A DNA stretch of 47,593 nucleotides from Zhenpiania hominis (GCF_014333425.1 NZ_JACRYT010000027.1:1-47593); one strand, 5' to 3'; shown: positions 18,619 to 26,523, counted from the stretch's first letter. Made by a program: numbers and translations. Notes: generated from the letters alone by a model not told the origin.

Positions 18619-18788
18619 TGATTACTCACTCCTCTCAAAAGCTTTCATACAAAATCATAATTTCCTTACATTTTTATTATAAACTGTGATAAAATTTATA
18701 AAATGGAATTTCCGCAACAGGTATTGCCATTTACGGAAATCGCGCGCCGACACATGTGGGGACTGCGGCAGAAAGGGGTTAAAAGATT
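18619..18788. promoter_or_regulatory. Divergent promoter region between surface-protein run and GH20 remnant
   Basis: This AT-rich gap separates two divergent genes. On the minus strand a TATAAT sequence (18676-18681 region) could serve the four surface protein genes. Nearer the plus-strand gene, ATTTCCG and CGGAAAT form an inverted repeat (about 18712-18741) that may be an operator or small hairpin. Confidence 0.4.
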
Positions 18789-19457
18789 ATGAAACTACAC
18801 ATAAAACAAATACTGGTCATCGGGATTTCCCTCCTGCTCCTTGCTGGTCTCTTCCCGGAACCGCTCCGCGCTCTGACGACGCCCCAAAACGGGATCAATC
18901 TGGACTGCGCGCGAAGGTATTATTCGGTAAAGGAGATCAAGAAATATATCCGCCTGCTGTCCGAACGCGAACCGCTTACATAAACACCATCTCCCGGTAC
19001 ATGGAGCGCCGGGGATTTACGGTTCGCGTTTATAACGATCTGTTTCGGAAAAAGAATATAAAGCAGTTTAATCCCAATCTGGAAATCGCCTATTGGAGTT
19101 ATGACGGCGATACGGAAAACAAACGGGTTTCCAAGGCGAACAGAACGTACCGCGCCGGCGCGGCGGATCTGCAAAAGGCGGGATTTCGACTGCTCAATTA
19201 CAATTCCCATTACCTGTATTTCGTTCCATCGAGAAAAAACTGCACCGGGGAAAACCGGCGTTACATGGTGCGGGATTTAAAGAAAAACTGGGATTTGTGC
19301 GTCTGGGATTCGGATCGGGGACGGAAACTTTCCAGCAAAGATGGCGTAATCGGCTCCGCGATCAGCGTGTGGGGGGAAGGATTCCGCCGGAGTGTCCGCC
19401 GCAAAGATTTACCGCCAAGCTGCGCCGCTTTACCGGGCAATGACGCAGAAGCTATAG
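18789..19457 (+). pseudogene. Decayed GH20 beta-N-acetylhexosaminidase gene with internal deletion
   Basis: Three pieces of one GH20-like protein lie in three frames. The piece 18789-18980 gives a signal peptide and GINLDCARRYYSVKEIKKYI, the family's first strand. From about 18980 in another frame comes YINTISRYMERRGFTVRVYND ... LEIAYWSYDGDTEN ... LLNYNSHYLYFVP ... SVWG, the C-terminal part of the barrel. After an extra G in the run 19371-19376 the frame changes again to KDSAGVSAAKIYRQAAPLYRAM and stops at 19457. The central barrel with the catalytic Asp-Glu pair is missing, so a deletion of perhaps 200 codons joins piece one to piece two. The intact ancestor would have been secreted and would have removed terminal GlcNAc/GalNAc from glycans. 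This copy cannot be active. Confidence 0.8.
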
Positions 19458-19582
19458 GAAGTTCAAGGAGTAGAGAGGACGCAGGAGAGATAAGCGACAC
19501 CGACGTAAGAGATATATAAAGGAAGAAAAAAACAGAAGTAAAGCAAACGATATAAATGACGCAAGCGATATAGGAGATCATC

Positions 19583-21316
19583 ATGAATTTTGCAAAAAAG
19601 CTAAATGAATATATTGAACTGCTGGATTGTACGGCAAAGGATCTGGCGGAGACTTCGGGGCTGTCTGCGGCAACTCTCAGCCGCTACCGGACGGGGAGCC
19701 GTCTGCCTGATTCGGAACATCTGGAAATATTGTCCGCCGGAATTGAGCGGCTCGCAAAAGAAAGAGGCGATCAGAGGATCAAAAAAGAGCAGGTGATGTC
19801 TGCTCTTAATTCCTGCATTCTCTCCAAAAGCGAAAATTTTGAGTTGCTGCCTGCCAATCTGGATTCTTTTCTTACCCTACTGAATATCAATGCCCGGGAG
19901 CTAGCAAATTTCGTAAATTACGATGCGTCTTCGATTTCCCGTATCCGCAAGGGGAAACGGCTTCCCGGCGATCCGAAAATGTTCGCGTCTCAGGTGGCGC
20001 AGTTCGTTTCCCTGCGGTATAACGATCCGGAGGATCGGAACCTCCTGGCGAATTTGTTTTCCTGCACGCCGGAGGAGCTATCTGTCCCGAAGGTTTATGC
20101 GGAAAAGATCCTGCAATACCTTCTCTACAACAGCCCCGCCGATTCTGCCCCTGTGCTTTCGTTTCTGTCAGCCATCGATGAGTTTGATCTGAACGAATAC
20201 ATGCGCAGTCTCCATTTTGATACGCTGAAAGTTCCGTCTGTCCCGTTTCAGCTTCCTATTTCCAGGGATTATTACGGGCTGGAGCAGATGCACCAGGGCG
20301 AATATGATTTTTTCAAAGCCGTCATTTTATCGAAAAGCAAGGATCCTTTGATTATGAACAGCGATATGCCGGTTGCCGATCTGACGGCTCTTCCCGGATA
20401 TATGAAAAAGAATATGCAGGGTATGGCGATGGCTCTGAAAAAGGGACTTCACGTGAATATGATCCATCATGTGGATCGTTCTTTTGAGGAAGTGTTCATG
20501 GGGCTTACCGCCTGGATTCCCCTTTATATGACGGGGCTGGTTTCGCCTTTTTATCTGAAAGGGTACCGCAATTCGATCTTTGGGCACCTTTTGTTTTCCG
20601 CCGGTACTGTGGCGTTATCCGGGGAATGTGTGATGGATTCTCACGAGGAGGGAAGGTATCATCTGACCGGCAACCGACAGGAGGTTTCTTATTATCGGAA
20701 AAGAGCCGAGGCGCTACTGAAAAAGGCGTATCCTCTGATGAATATTTATCAGGAAACGGATCGAAAGGCGCTGTCTGTTTTTCTGCTCGCGGATCTGAAA
20801 ACAAGCGGAACCCGAAGTTCCGTTCTTTCTTCTCCGCCGCTTTATACGATGCCGGAGGAAATGCTGCGCGCTTTTTTGCAGGCAAGATCCATCTCTTCGG
20901 ACAGACAGGAGGAAATCCTGGGCTTTGCCGCGCATCAGCGACAGTTCATACAGGAAATTCTTTCCCACAGCAAAATCCACGATGCGGTCCCGGAACTTTC
21001 TCCGGAGGAAATTTCCGACCATCCGCCGCTGTTCCCGATTTCCGCGATCTTTTACGAAAACAGCCTGCCCTATACCCCGGAGGAATATCAGGCGCATGTG
21101 CGGGCTTCTGCGGAATTTGCCCGAAGGCAGCCGAATTATTCGTTTTGCACGCAGAACGCCTGGTCGTTTCGCAACATCAACATTGTTCTTCACGCGGGAA
21201 AATGGGCTATGATCTCAAAGAACAAATCGCCTGCCGCGCACTTTATCGTCCATCACCCAAAACTGCTCGGGGCGATTGAAAATATGCTTCTTCGCAAAAA
21301 TTCGGGGGGGGGGTGA
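19583..21316 (+). CDS. Large regulator with two helix-turn-helix regions
   Basis: 577 residues, preceded by TAGGAGATCATC. An XRE-like helix-turn-helix lies at about 6-43 (CTAKDLAETSGLSAATLSRYRTG) and a second at about 88-135 (INARELANFVNYDASSISRIRKGKRLPG). The remaining 440 residues are soluble, probably helical, with no enzyme motif that I recognise, and may sense a ligand or partner. No DNA target is evident. It follows the GH20 remnant after a 125-base AT-rich gap and could have controlled the surface genes of the island. The frame ends in a tract of ten G (21304-21313): loss of one G would replace the SGGG end with a long hydrophobic tail running to 21656, gain of one would end it as VK. 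Confidence 0.75.
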   Translation: MNFAKKLNEYIELLDCTAKDLAETSGLSAATLSRYRTGSRLPDSEHLEILSAGIERLAKERGDQRIKKEQVMSALNSCILSKSENFELLPANLDSFLTLLNINARELANFVNYDASSISRIRKGKRLPGDPKMFASQVAQFVSLRYNDPEDRNLLANLFSCTPEELSVPKVYAEKILQYLLYNSPADSAPVLSFLSAIDEFDLNEYMRSLHFDTLKVPSVPFQLPISRDYYGLEQMHQGEYDFFKAVILSKSKDPLIMNSDMPVADLTALPGYMKKNMQGMAMALKKGLHVNMIHHVDRSFEEVFMGLTAWIPLYMTGLVSPFYLKGYRNSIFGHLLFSAGTVALSGECVMDSHEEGRYHLTGNRQEVSYYRKRAEALLKKAYPLMNIYQETDRKALSVFLLADLKTSGTRSSVLSSPPLYTMPEEMLRAFLQARSISSDRQEEILGFAAHQRQFIQEILSHSKIHDAVPELSPEEISDHPPLFPISAIFYENSLPYTPEEYQAHVRASAEFARRQPNYSFCTQNAWSFRNINIVLHAGKWAMISKNKSPAAHFIVHHPKLLGAIENMLLRKNSGGG

Positions 21317-21796
21317 AATGATAAGCGTCCCTGCCTCGTTTTTTATTTTCGCTCTGTTGCTGCTGCGCCTTCCCCCTTTTCATGCCCGGTTCCGTTTCTT
21401 TCTCGCTTTCATATCCGTTTCTGTGTCTTCTTGTTTTGTTCATATTCCTTTCGTCTTTTTCACCTCCGATTCTTCCGCCGCCTTTTCTTTTGTCTGCGCA
21501 CAGTCGAGAAAGGCGCGTCCCGCGTTCCGGATTCATTCGGCGTTTCCGACTTTCCCATCGGTTCCGTTTCATAGAGAACGCTATATTCCATCGGATTTTC
21601 CAGGGAAGAGTAATTTCACTTGGACGGAGCGGTTTTACCGGAAATCCTGTTTTTAGCGGTTCTCAGATCTGCGAGGCGAAATGGACAAAGTTCCCGGTTT
21701 CTGCGCTTACCGACAATCTCTTCCCTGCTCATCGGCTGCGGGACGGAAGGGCGATCGGCTTGGAATCGCTTTTGTTTTGAGCAATGGGGATAATAA
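21317..21796. other. Gene-free stretch after the regulator
   Basis: Nearly 500 bases with a strongly pyrimidine-rich plus strand. Frames on both strands are open but have no ribosome sites and biased, low-complexity translations. The plus frame read through from the G10 tract is hydrophobic (SFFIFALLLLRLPPF) and ends at 21656. I see no RNA gene. Confidence 0.5.
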
Positions 21797-21846
21797 GGGG
21801 CTGTCGCATTAAGAAAAATATCACTTAATGCGACAGCCCCTTTTTT
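21797..21846. terminator. 17-bp hairpin with T run; terminator or IS-end-like repeat
   Basis: Bases 21797-21813 pair perfectly with 21824-21840 around a 10-base loop, followed by six T. It would end transcripts coming from the regulator. The arm starting GGGGCTGTCGCATTA also resembles terminal repeats of some IS1182-type elements, so it may be a solo or palindromic IS remnant. Confidence 0.6.
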
Positions 21847-21857
21847 GTAAAAAAGAA

Positions 21858-22032
21858 AACCACGGGCTATGCCTGTGGTTCAAAAGAGCTTCCAGCGGTG
21901 AGGAAAAAAAGACCTCCAATTGTTACAATAGAACTGGTCTGCCAACCAGAGAAGTAACAAAGGAGGTATCCAAAAATGGATAAAAATACTTTAGCACATA
22001 CGAAATGGAATTGCAAATATCATATCGTGTTT
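21858..22032 (+). mobile_element. IS200-like left end with 5' fragment of tnpA
   Basis: A subterminal hairpin (AACCAC 21858-21863 with GTGGTT 21875-21880, extended by GGC/GCC) and a structured leader precede an ATG at 21976 whose first 19 codons (MDKNTLAHTKWNCKYHIVF) are the typical start of IS200/IS605 TnpA (Y1 transposase). The frame is cut exactly after the codon TTT at 22030-22032 by the palindromic IS remnant. The catalytic HUH and Tyr regions are gone, so it is inert. Confidence 0.88.
21911..21967 (+). promoter_or_regulatory. RBS-masking hairpin in the IS200 leader
   Basis: ACCTCC (21912-21917) and TTGTTAC (21920-21926) pair with GTAACAA (21954-21960) and GGAGGT (21962-21967). The second arm is the ribosome site of tnpA (ATG 21976). 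IS200 elements are known to limit transposase translation by such a structure, and this copy keeps it although the gene is broken. Confidence 0.75.
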
Positions 22033-22101
22033 GGCGGTGTCAAGTTGTTGTGGAGTTTTTGGTTGACAGATCCAAAAACTCCACAACAACTTGACACCGC
22101 C
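22033..22101. mobile_element. Collapsed IS: left and right ends back to back
   Basis: Bases 22033-22073 are the reverse complement of the IS end at 258-298, and 22074-22101 repeat its outer 28 bases in direct orientation. The result is a 28-bp perfect inverted repeat around 13 bases (22061-22073). It sits inside IS200 tnpA on the left, while the right flank is not IS200 sequence, so internal deletion and loss of flanking DNA both occurred. In RNA it would form a very stable hairpin just upstream of tatD. Confidence 0.8.
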
Positions 22102-22176
22102 CAGCGCGACCTTCGTATTGCCAATCCTTAAAAGATGGAGTATGATGAAAGCAAAAGAAAATACGGAGGAAAAATC

Positions 22177-22998
22177 ATGCTCTTTGATTCACATGCGCAT
22201 ATTAATAACGAATCCTTTGACGAGGAAGAACGGGAGGCTCTGATCGCGAAAATTGAGGCTTCCAAAGTGGACTATGTCATGGACATCGGTTTTAATCCGG
22301 AAAGCTCGGAGCTTGCGGTAAAACACGCGAACCGCCTGTCCTGGTGCTACGCGGCGGTAGGCTGCCATCCCCACGATACCAAGGATATGGATGAAGAAAA
22401 ACTGGACAGACTGAGAGAATTGGCGCAGGAAGAAAAAGTACGGGCCATCGGGGAAATCGGTCTGGATTTTTACTATGACTACTCAGACCGGGACGCTCAG
22501 AGATACTGGTTCCGCAGACAGATTCAGCTTGCCAATGAACAGAAGATGCCTATTGTGATCCACGCCAGGGAAGCGGATCAGGAAGTAATGGATATCCTCA
22601 GAGAAGAGGGTGCTTTTTCAGAAGAACGGAAAAGCTGGTTTCCGCAGAGATACGATGGGAGTGGAGACGCCCGGGTGCTGCTTCACTGTTTCTCCGGCAG
22701 CAGAGAACTGGGACAGCAGTATGTAAAGCTGGGCGCGACTATTTCCGTGGCAGGTCCGGTGACCTATAAAAACAATAAAAAGACGGTCGCAGTCGTAGAA
22801 GCGCTGCCCATTGAAGTTCTGCTGGTGGAAACGGATTCTCCTTATCTGACTCCGGTGCCGTTTCGGGGAAAGCGAAATATTCCTCCCTATGTAGAATATA
22901 CCGCGGCAAAAGTCGCGGAAATTAAAGGTCTGACTTTGGAAGAAACCGCCGCCCGGACAAAGGAAAACGCGATGCGCTTTTTTGATGTCCGCGAATAG
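22177..22998 (+). CDS. tatD: TatD-family metal-dependent hydrolase (DNase)
   Basis: 273 residues from the ATG at 22177, chosen because GGAGGA lies just upstream and the protein begins MLFDSHAHIN as in the family; an earlier in-frame ATG (22135) would add an unusual tail. Metal ligands are visible: H6/H8 in SHAHIN, Glu in GEIGLDF, His in VIHAREA and LLHCFSG, and Asp in VETDSPYL. The family are TIM-barrel exonucleases active on 3' ends and linked to DNA repair. The length is normal. In many Firmicutes the gene follows metG; here the upstream side is replaced by IS debris, so its native promoter is probably lost. Confidence 0.93.
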   Translation: MLFDSHAHINNESFDEEEREALIAKIEASKVDYVMDIGFNPESSELAVKHANRLSWCYAAVGCHPHDTKDMDEEKLDRLRELAQEEKVRAIGEIGLDFYYDYSDRDAQRYWFRRQIQLANEQKMPIVIHAREADQEVMDILREEGAFSEERKSWFPQRYDGSGDARVLLHCFSGSRELGQQYVKLGATISVAGPVTYKNNKKTVAVVEALPIEVLLVETDSPYLTPVPFRGKRNIPPYVEYTAAKVAEIKGLTLEETAARTKENAMRFFDVRE

Positions 22999-23037
22999 GC
23001 GGATTTTGTCACAAAAAAAAGGACTTCTGATCCGCGG

Positions 23038-23072
23038 TTTCGACAAAGGAACTTTCCGGAAAGGTCTATAAT
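23038..23072 (+). promoter_or_regulatory. spoIIE promoter with a Spo0A box
   Basis: TTTCGACAAA (23038-23047) is, on the other strand, TTTGTCGAAA, a match to the Spo0A binding box. A perfect TATAAT lies at 23067-23072, 19 bases further on. spoIIE promoters of sporulating Bacillota are activated by Spo0A~P from boxes placed near the -35 position, so the layout fits. The spoIIE start is 71 bases downstream. Confidence 0.75.
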
Positions 23073-23143
23073 AGTCCCAGGCTTGTACAAGAAATCTGTT
23101 GCAATGTTATGACGACGGCGCGCGATGGAGAAAGGGGGAGAGC

Positions 23144-24973
23144 ATGGAACTTACATCAAAACGAAGGATTTCCGGAAAAGAAAAACGGAGGAGAAAAGAA
23201 CGGGGTAAGGGAACAGAAAGAGGGGAACTGGGAATTTCACAGGCTGTGGTTCTTGCCGCCGCCTGTTTTTTTATCAGCAGAGCCTGCTTTATGGGACAGA
23301 TGTTTCCGGCAGGTATCAGTCTGCTTACGGTACTTCTTTCCAGAAACCCGCTCAATTTATATTTGCTTCCCTTTCTATTGCTTGGTGTTGGCAGCTATTA
23401 TAAAAGTGGAATTCCGATTGTCGGGGATTTGGCCGCGCTTTGCGGAGGCGCGCTGGTATTTTTATGCGCGGGAAGACTTTCTCTCAGGACATGGCAAAAA
23501 GCTTTGATCGCGGGAAGCATTGTTGTGATCGCAAACAGCGTTTATTATATTGCCGGAGGCATGCTTTATCGGCTTTCTATGCAGCAGCTCGTACTGGAAG
23601 GTCTGCTTACAGCTGCTTTATGCGGAGTTTTTGACAGAAGCTGTGCGTGCGGGATGTTGAGGACAGAATCCGCGGAAAATAATCAGAGAGAAGGAACTGA
23701 GGCGGAGGGGATTTTTTCTTTTTGCTCTGGCTTTATGTTAGCGGCTGTGGGAAGCGGGATCCCATGGCTGCTGTTTCCTTTGGCCATGGCTGCTGTTCTT
23801 TTTGCGGGATATTTCTTTGGCGTTTCAGGCGGGATTCTTTCCGCTGTTTCTTGCAGCCTTGTTCTGTTGCTGTGCAATGGGGAGTTCCTTGCGGTTTTTC
23901 TTTTGTTGGCGGGAGGCGTTACAGCGGGATTTTTGCAGAGGCAGAGCCGGATTTTGACATCGCTGTGCTTTTGCGCGGCTGTTCTCGGGATGGGACTTCC
24001 TGACCTTTCCGCCAATATGTCGGTGCCCTTTTATGCTCCGGTCGCTGCGGCAGCGCTGCTGGTTCTAATGCCGGTAAGATGGATGAACAGATTTGAATCC
24101 GCGCTTGGCGCTCTGCTGAATGGGGAAGGGTATGGAGAAAGACAAACGGCGATAAAAACGGCAGAGTATCTGAAAAAGGTCAGAAAAAATTTTGATGATC
24201 TTTCCGCGCTGTTTGCCGGACAGGACAATCATCGACAGCTCCTGTCCTATGAGTTTCGAGCCATATCACGAATTTTAGATCATACGCGGCAAGCCGCGGA
24301 TATAGCACCTGTAAAGACAGCGGTACGGTACCGGTCAGAGACTGCCTGGGCGGGATATGCGGGGGAACAAGGCGTATCCGGAGACAGCGTTTTATGGGAG
24401 GAACTGCCGGATGGAAATTTTGCCATTGTTTTAAGCGATGGGATGGGAAAAGGGAGAACCGCCGCGGCAGAAAGCAGCCTGGCGGTGACAACCGTGATTC
24501 AGCTTTTGAAAGCCGGTCTGGACGCGGAGCTGGTTTTAAAGATTTTGAATTCAATCCTTCTGTTGAACGCGGAAAAAGAGGTCTTTTCTACCATCGATTT
24601 AGGGATTCTCAATCAAAAAACCGGAAAAATGAAATTCTATAAAATCGGAGCGGCGCCGACCTTTATCAAGCGGCGAAACAAGCAGGTGGAAAGCCTCAAT
24701 GTTTCCGCGCTCCCCATGGGAATTGTAGAAGGAATCCACATTGATTACGTGGAAACCAGTCTCAGCCCGGGAGATCAGGTTATCTTAATTTCAGACGGCG
24801 TGACGGACTCTAAGCGGGAAGACGCGGAAATGAAATGGCTGACGGAGACCATCATGGGAATCCGCTCCAAAGATCCACAGACCATGTGCGATCTGATTAT
24901 GAACCGGGCGGTAGAAAATTATGGACTGAGGGAAAAAGATGATTTAACCGTGGCGACGGTAAGGATGGAATAA
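23144..24973 (+). CDS. spoIIE: Stage II sporulation protein E, membrane PP2C-type phosphatase
   Basis: 609 residues from the ATG at 23144 (AAGGGGGAG upstream), preferred to the earlier frame start at 23099. A basic N-terminus is followed by about ten hydrophobic helices (residues 30-320), a linker, and a PP2C phosphatase domain (about 400-609) with ELPDGNFAIVLSDGMGKG, STIDLGILN, GAAPTFIKRR and LISDGVTD carrying the metal-binding Asp residues. SpoIIE dephosphorylates the anti-anti-sigma factor SpoIIAA to release sigma F in the forespore and acts at the polar septum. It is shorter than the Bacillus subtilis protein, mainly in the central region. Its presence implies spore formation or recent ancestry of it. 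Order spoIIE-tilS-ftsH is conserved in Firmicutes. Confidence 0.93.
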   Translation: MELTSKRRISGKEKRRRKERGKGTERGELGISQAVVLAAACFFISRACFMGQMFPAGISLLTVLLSRNPLNLYLLPFLLLGVGSYYKSGIPIVGDLAALCGGALVFLCAGRLSLRTWQKALIAGSIVVIANSVYYIAGGMLYRLSMQQLVLEGLLTAALCGVFDRSCACGMLRTESAENNQREGTEAEGIFSFCSGFMLAAVGSGIPWLLFPLAMAAVLFAGYFFGVSGGILSAVSCSLVLLLCNGEFLAVFLLLAGGVTAGFLQRQSRILTSLCFCAAVLGMGLPDLSANMSVPFYAPVAAAALLVLMPVRWMNRFESALGALLNGEGYGERQTAIKTAEYLKKVRKNFDDLSALFAGQDNHRQLLSYEFRAISRILDHTRQAADIAPVKTAVRYRSETAWAGYAGEQGVSGDSVLWEELPDGNFAIVLSDGMGKGRTAAAESSLAVTTVIQLLKAGLDAELVLKILNSILLLNAEKEVFSTIDLGILNQKTGKMKFYKIGAAPTFIKRRNKQVESLNVSALPMGIVEGIHIDYVETSLSPGDQVILISDGVTDSKREDAEMKWLTETIMGIRSKDPQTMCDLIMNRAVENYGLREKDDLTVATVRME

Positions 24974-25321
24974 AAAAGAAAGGGCTGCCCTGTGCTGCGC
25001 TTTCCGCAAGTCCGGACGGGAAATATGCAGCCAATCCCCATTTTTGCTCCTGAGGCTCACGCGCTGTTAGAAACAAAACGGCATTTGCACAATTTGTTTA
25101 CAAAAACAACCGGATTCCAGAGGACAAAAAGACGCAAATTCCAAAAAAATCCCTGATAAAGCCTGTTTTTGTTTTTTCGTCGCCGGAACCCGTTGAAAAA
25201 ATTGTAACAAATCGAAAAAATAGCCTTTTGTTACACTCATTCGAAGTCATCGGAGGATCCGGACCTCTTTTTCAGGAAAATGGACACATTGCCAGCGCCG
25301 TGGCGGCAGTGAGGATGGAGT
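24974..25321. other. Gap after spoIIE with an inverted repeat element
   Basis: This region has no convincing gene. It holds a TGTAACAAA/TTTGTTACA inverted repeat (25203-25235) within a stretch that partly resembles 37711-37845. Near its end the text GTGGCGGCAGTGAGGATGGAGTAA (25304-25322 region) resembles the spoIIE 3' end (VATVRME stop), which may be a small duplication. Confidence 0.5.
25203..25235. repeat. GTAACAAA-type inverted repeat, copy 1
   Basis: TGTAACAAA (25203-25211) and TTTGTTACA (25227-25235) form perfect 9-base arms around 15 bases. A related element with the same left-arm context (AACAAAT.CGAAAAA) is at 37815-37845. It could be an operator for a dimeric regulator or part of a dispersed intergenic repeat. 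Confidence 0.55.
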
Positions 25322-25373
25322 AAAAAAAGCGGCGTTCCTGTGCTGACATGCCCCTGGTGAACGCCGCTTTTTT
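25322..25373. terminator. Bidirectional terminator between converging transcripts
   Basis: An A run (25322-25328), GCGGCGTTC (25329-25337), a 21-base loop, GAACGCCGC (25359-25367) and a T run (25368-25373) make a symmetrical hairpin. It ends plus-strand spoIIE transcripts and minus-strand transcripts of the surface protein gene at 25382. Confidence 0.88.
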
Positions 25374-25381
25374 CAAAGACT

Positions 25382-26479
25382 TTATTTAACTCGTACTTTT
25401 TTAACTTTGCTGTACGCACCGTAAAGCTTTTTACTTCCGGATTTTTTATAAGCTCTTACTTTTACATAATAGGTTTTCTTTGCTTTTAATTTTTTGATCG
25501 TCTTTTTGGTGGTTTTATTTTTGGCAATTGTGATGTTCTTTTTGCCTTTTTTAAATTTTTTGTTTTGTGCATAAGTAATCTGATAGCCGGTGGCTTTTGT
25601 GTTGCGTTTCCATCTGACTGTCATTTTTTTCTTTCCCGCTTTTACTTTTAAGCCTGTAACTTTTGACGGTTTTACCACCTTGGCTACATTTGCCGGAACT
25701 GTAGTTTTATTGATATTTACATATGTAAATCCATTTGCGCGGGCGTAGGCGGCAGAAGCAGGATTTTCAGAAAATCCATAAATCTTAAAGCCGCTTACGC
25801 GCTGATAGCTTTTTACACCGGAAGTACTCGTATAGAGGTCATATCCCAGGCAGTGCGCTCCGAAAGATTTTACAGAGTCCGGAACAACCGCGGCTTTAAC
25901 GGTGCCGGAAAGCATTGCGTCTTTGGCAAGCGCTGTCACAGTATAGGTTCCATCTGGAATACCATACCAGTCATCCACGATTACTTTATCCGGAACCGCA
26001 TAGATGCTGCTGTCTCCCTGGACATACCCATCCATAACTTTGGCGGTCTTGTTGGAATAGAGCCAGATGCCATCTGTACTTTCAAGGAATCCGATACATA
26101 TCGTAGTACTGTAGGCATAATTGTCGTTGGAATATGCGTAAATTTCAATCGCACCCTCCGCTTTTGCGGTCAATATGCCGTTACTGTCGATAGATGCTAC
26201 GTTTGCAGTTTCATCATTATATTGCTCGATTTCCCAAGTCCATCCGCTCTGAGAAACCTTGATTGCCTCATCATCATAATTATAACCGACAACATCAAGA
26301 TCTAACTTCTGTCCAATCGCGATGGAGTTGGGGAGAGAATTCCCATTGACCAGCCGGATGCGGTAGTAATCAATTTCAGACTGTCCTTCTTCCCCGGTTT
26401 CTGCATGGGCCATTGTCGGAATGGCAAAGACGCTGATTGCCATCATCAGGGCAATTAAAATACTTAGCTTTCGTTTCAT
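25382..26479 (-). CDS. Secreted Ig-like/Fn3 surface protein
   Basis: 365 residues, ribosome site AAGGAGG before the ATG at 26479. The signal peptide (1-26) ends TMAHA. An Ig-like (Big_2-type) segment lies at about 45-120 (WTWEIEQYNDETANVASIDSNG). A middle region (about 125-265) has BspA-like features (VPDSVKSFGAHCLGYD ... AYARANGFTYVNI). The basic Fn3 C-terminus (about 275-365: MTVRWKRNTKATGYQITYAQNKKF ... KVKKVRVK) is the module shared with the island proteins. It sits in reverse orientation between spoIIE and tilS, which are neighbours in most Firmicutes, so it is probably an insertion into a core gene string. It has its own promoter and terminator. Base composition is lower in G+C than the island copies. 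Confidence 0.87.
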   Translation of the reverse strand: MKRKLSILIALMMAISVFAIPTMAHAETGEEGQSEIDYYRIRLVNGNSLPNSIAIGQKLDLDVVGYNYDDEAIKVSQSGWTWEIEQYNDETANVASIDSNGILTAKAEGAIEIYAYSNDNYAYSTTICIGFLESTDGIWLYSNKTAKVMDGYVQGDSSIYAVPDKVIVDDWYGIPDGTYTVTALAKDAMLSGTVKAAVVPDSVKSFGAHCLGYDLYTSTSGVKSYQRVSGFKIYGFSENPASAAYARANGFTYVNINKTTVPANVAKVVKPSKVTGLKVKAGKKKMTVRWKRNTKATGYQITYAQNKKFKKGKKNITIAKNKTTKKTIKKLKAKKTYYVKVRAYKKSGSKKLYGAYSKVKKVRVK

Positions 26480-26523
26480 AAATTTTCCTCCTTAAAATTA
26501 AGTAATAGTTAAGATATAAATAT

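Noticed and set aside
16861..18621. 586-codon plus-strand frame
   Set aside because: Complete antisense of the DUF6273/Fn3 gene, which has a signal peptide, ribosome site and known domains.
25237..25320. Possible duplicated spoIIE 3' end (GCGGCAGTGAGGATGGAGTAA)
   Set aside because: Only about seven codons resemble VATVRME; too short to separate from chance.
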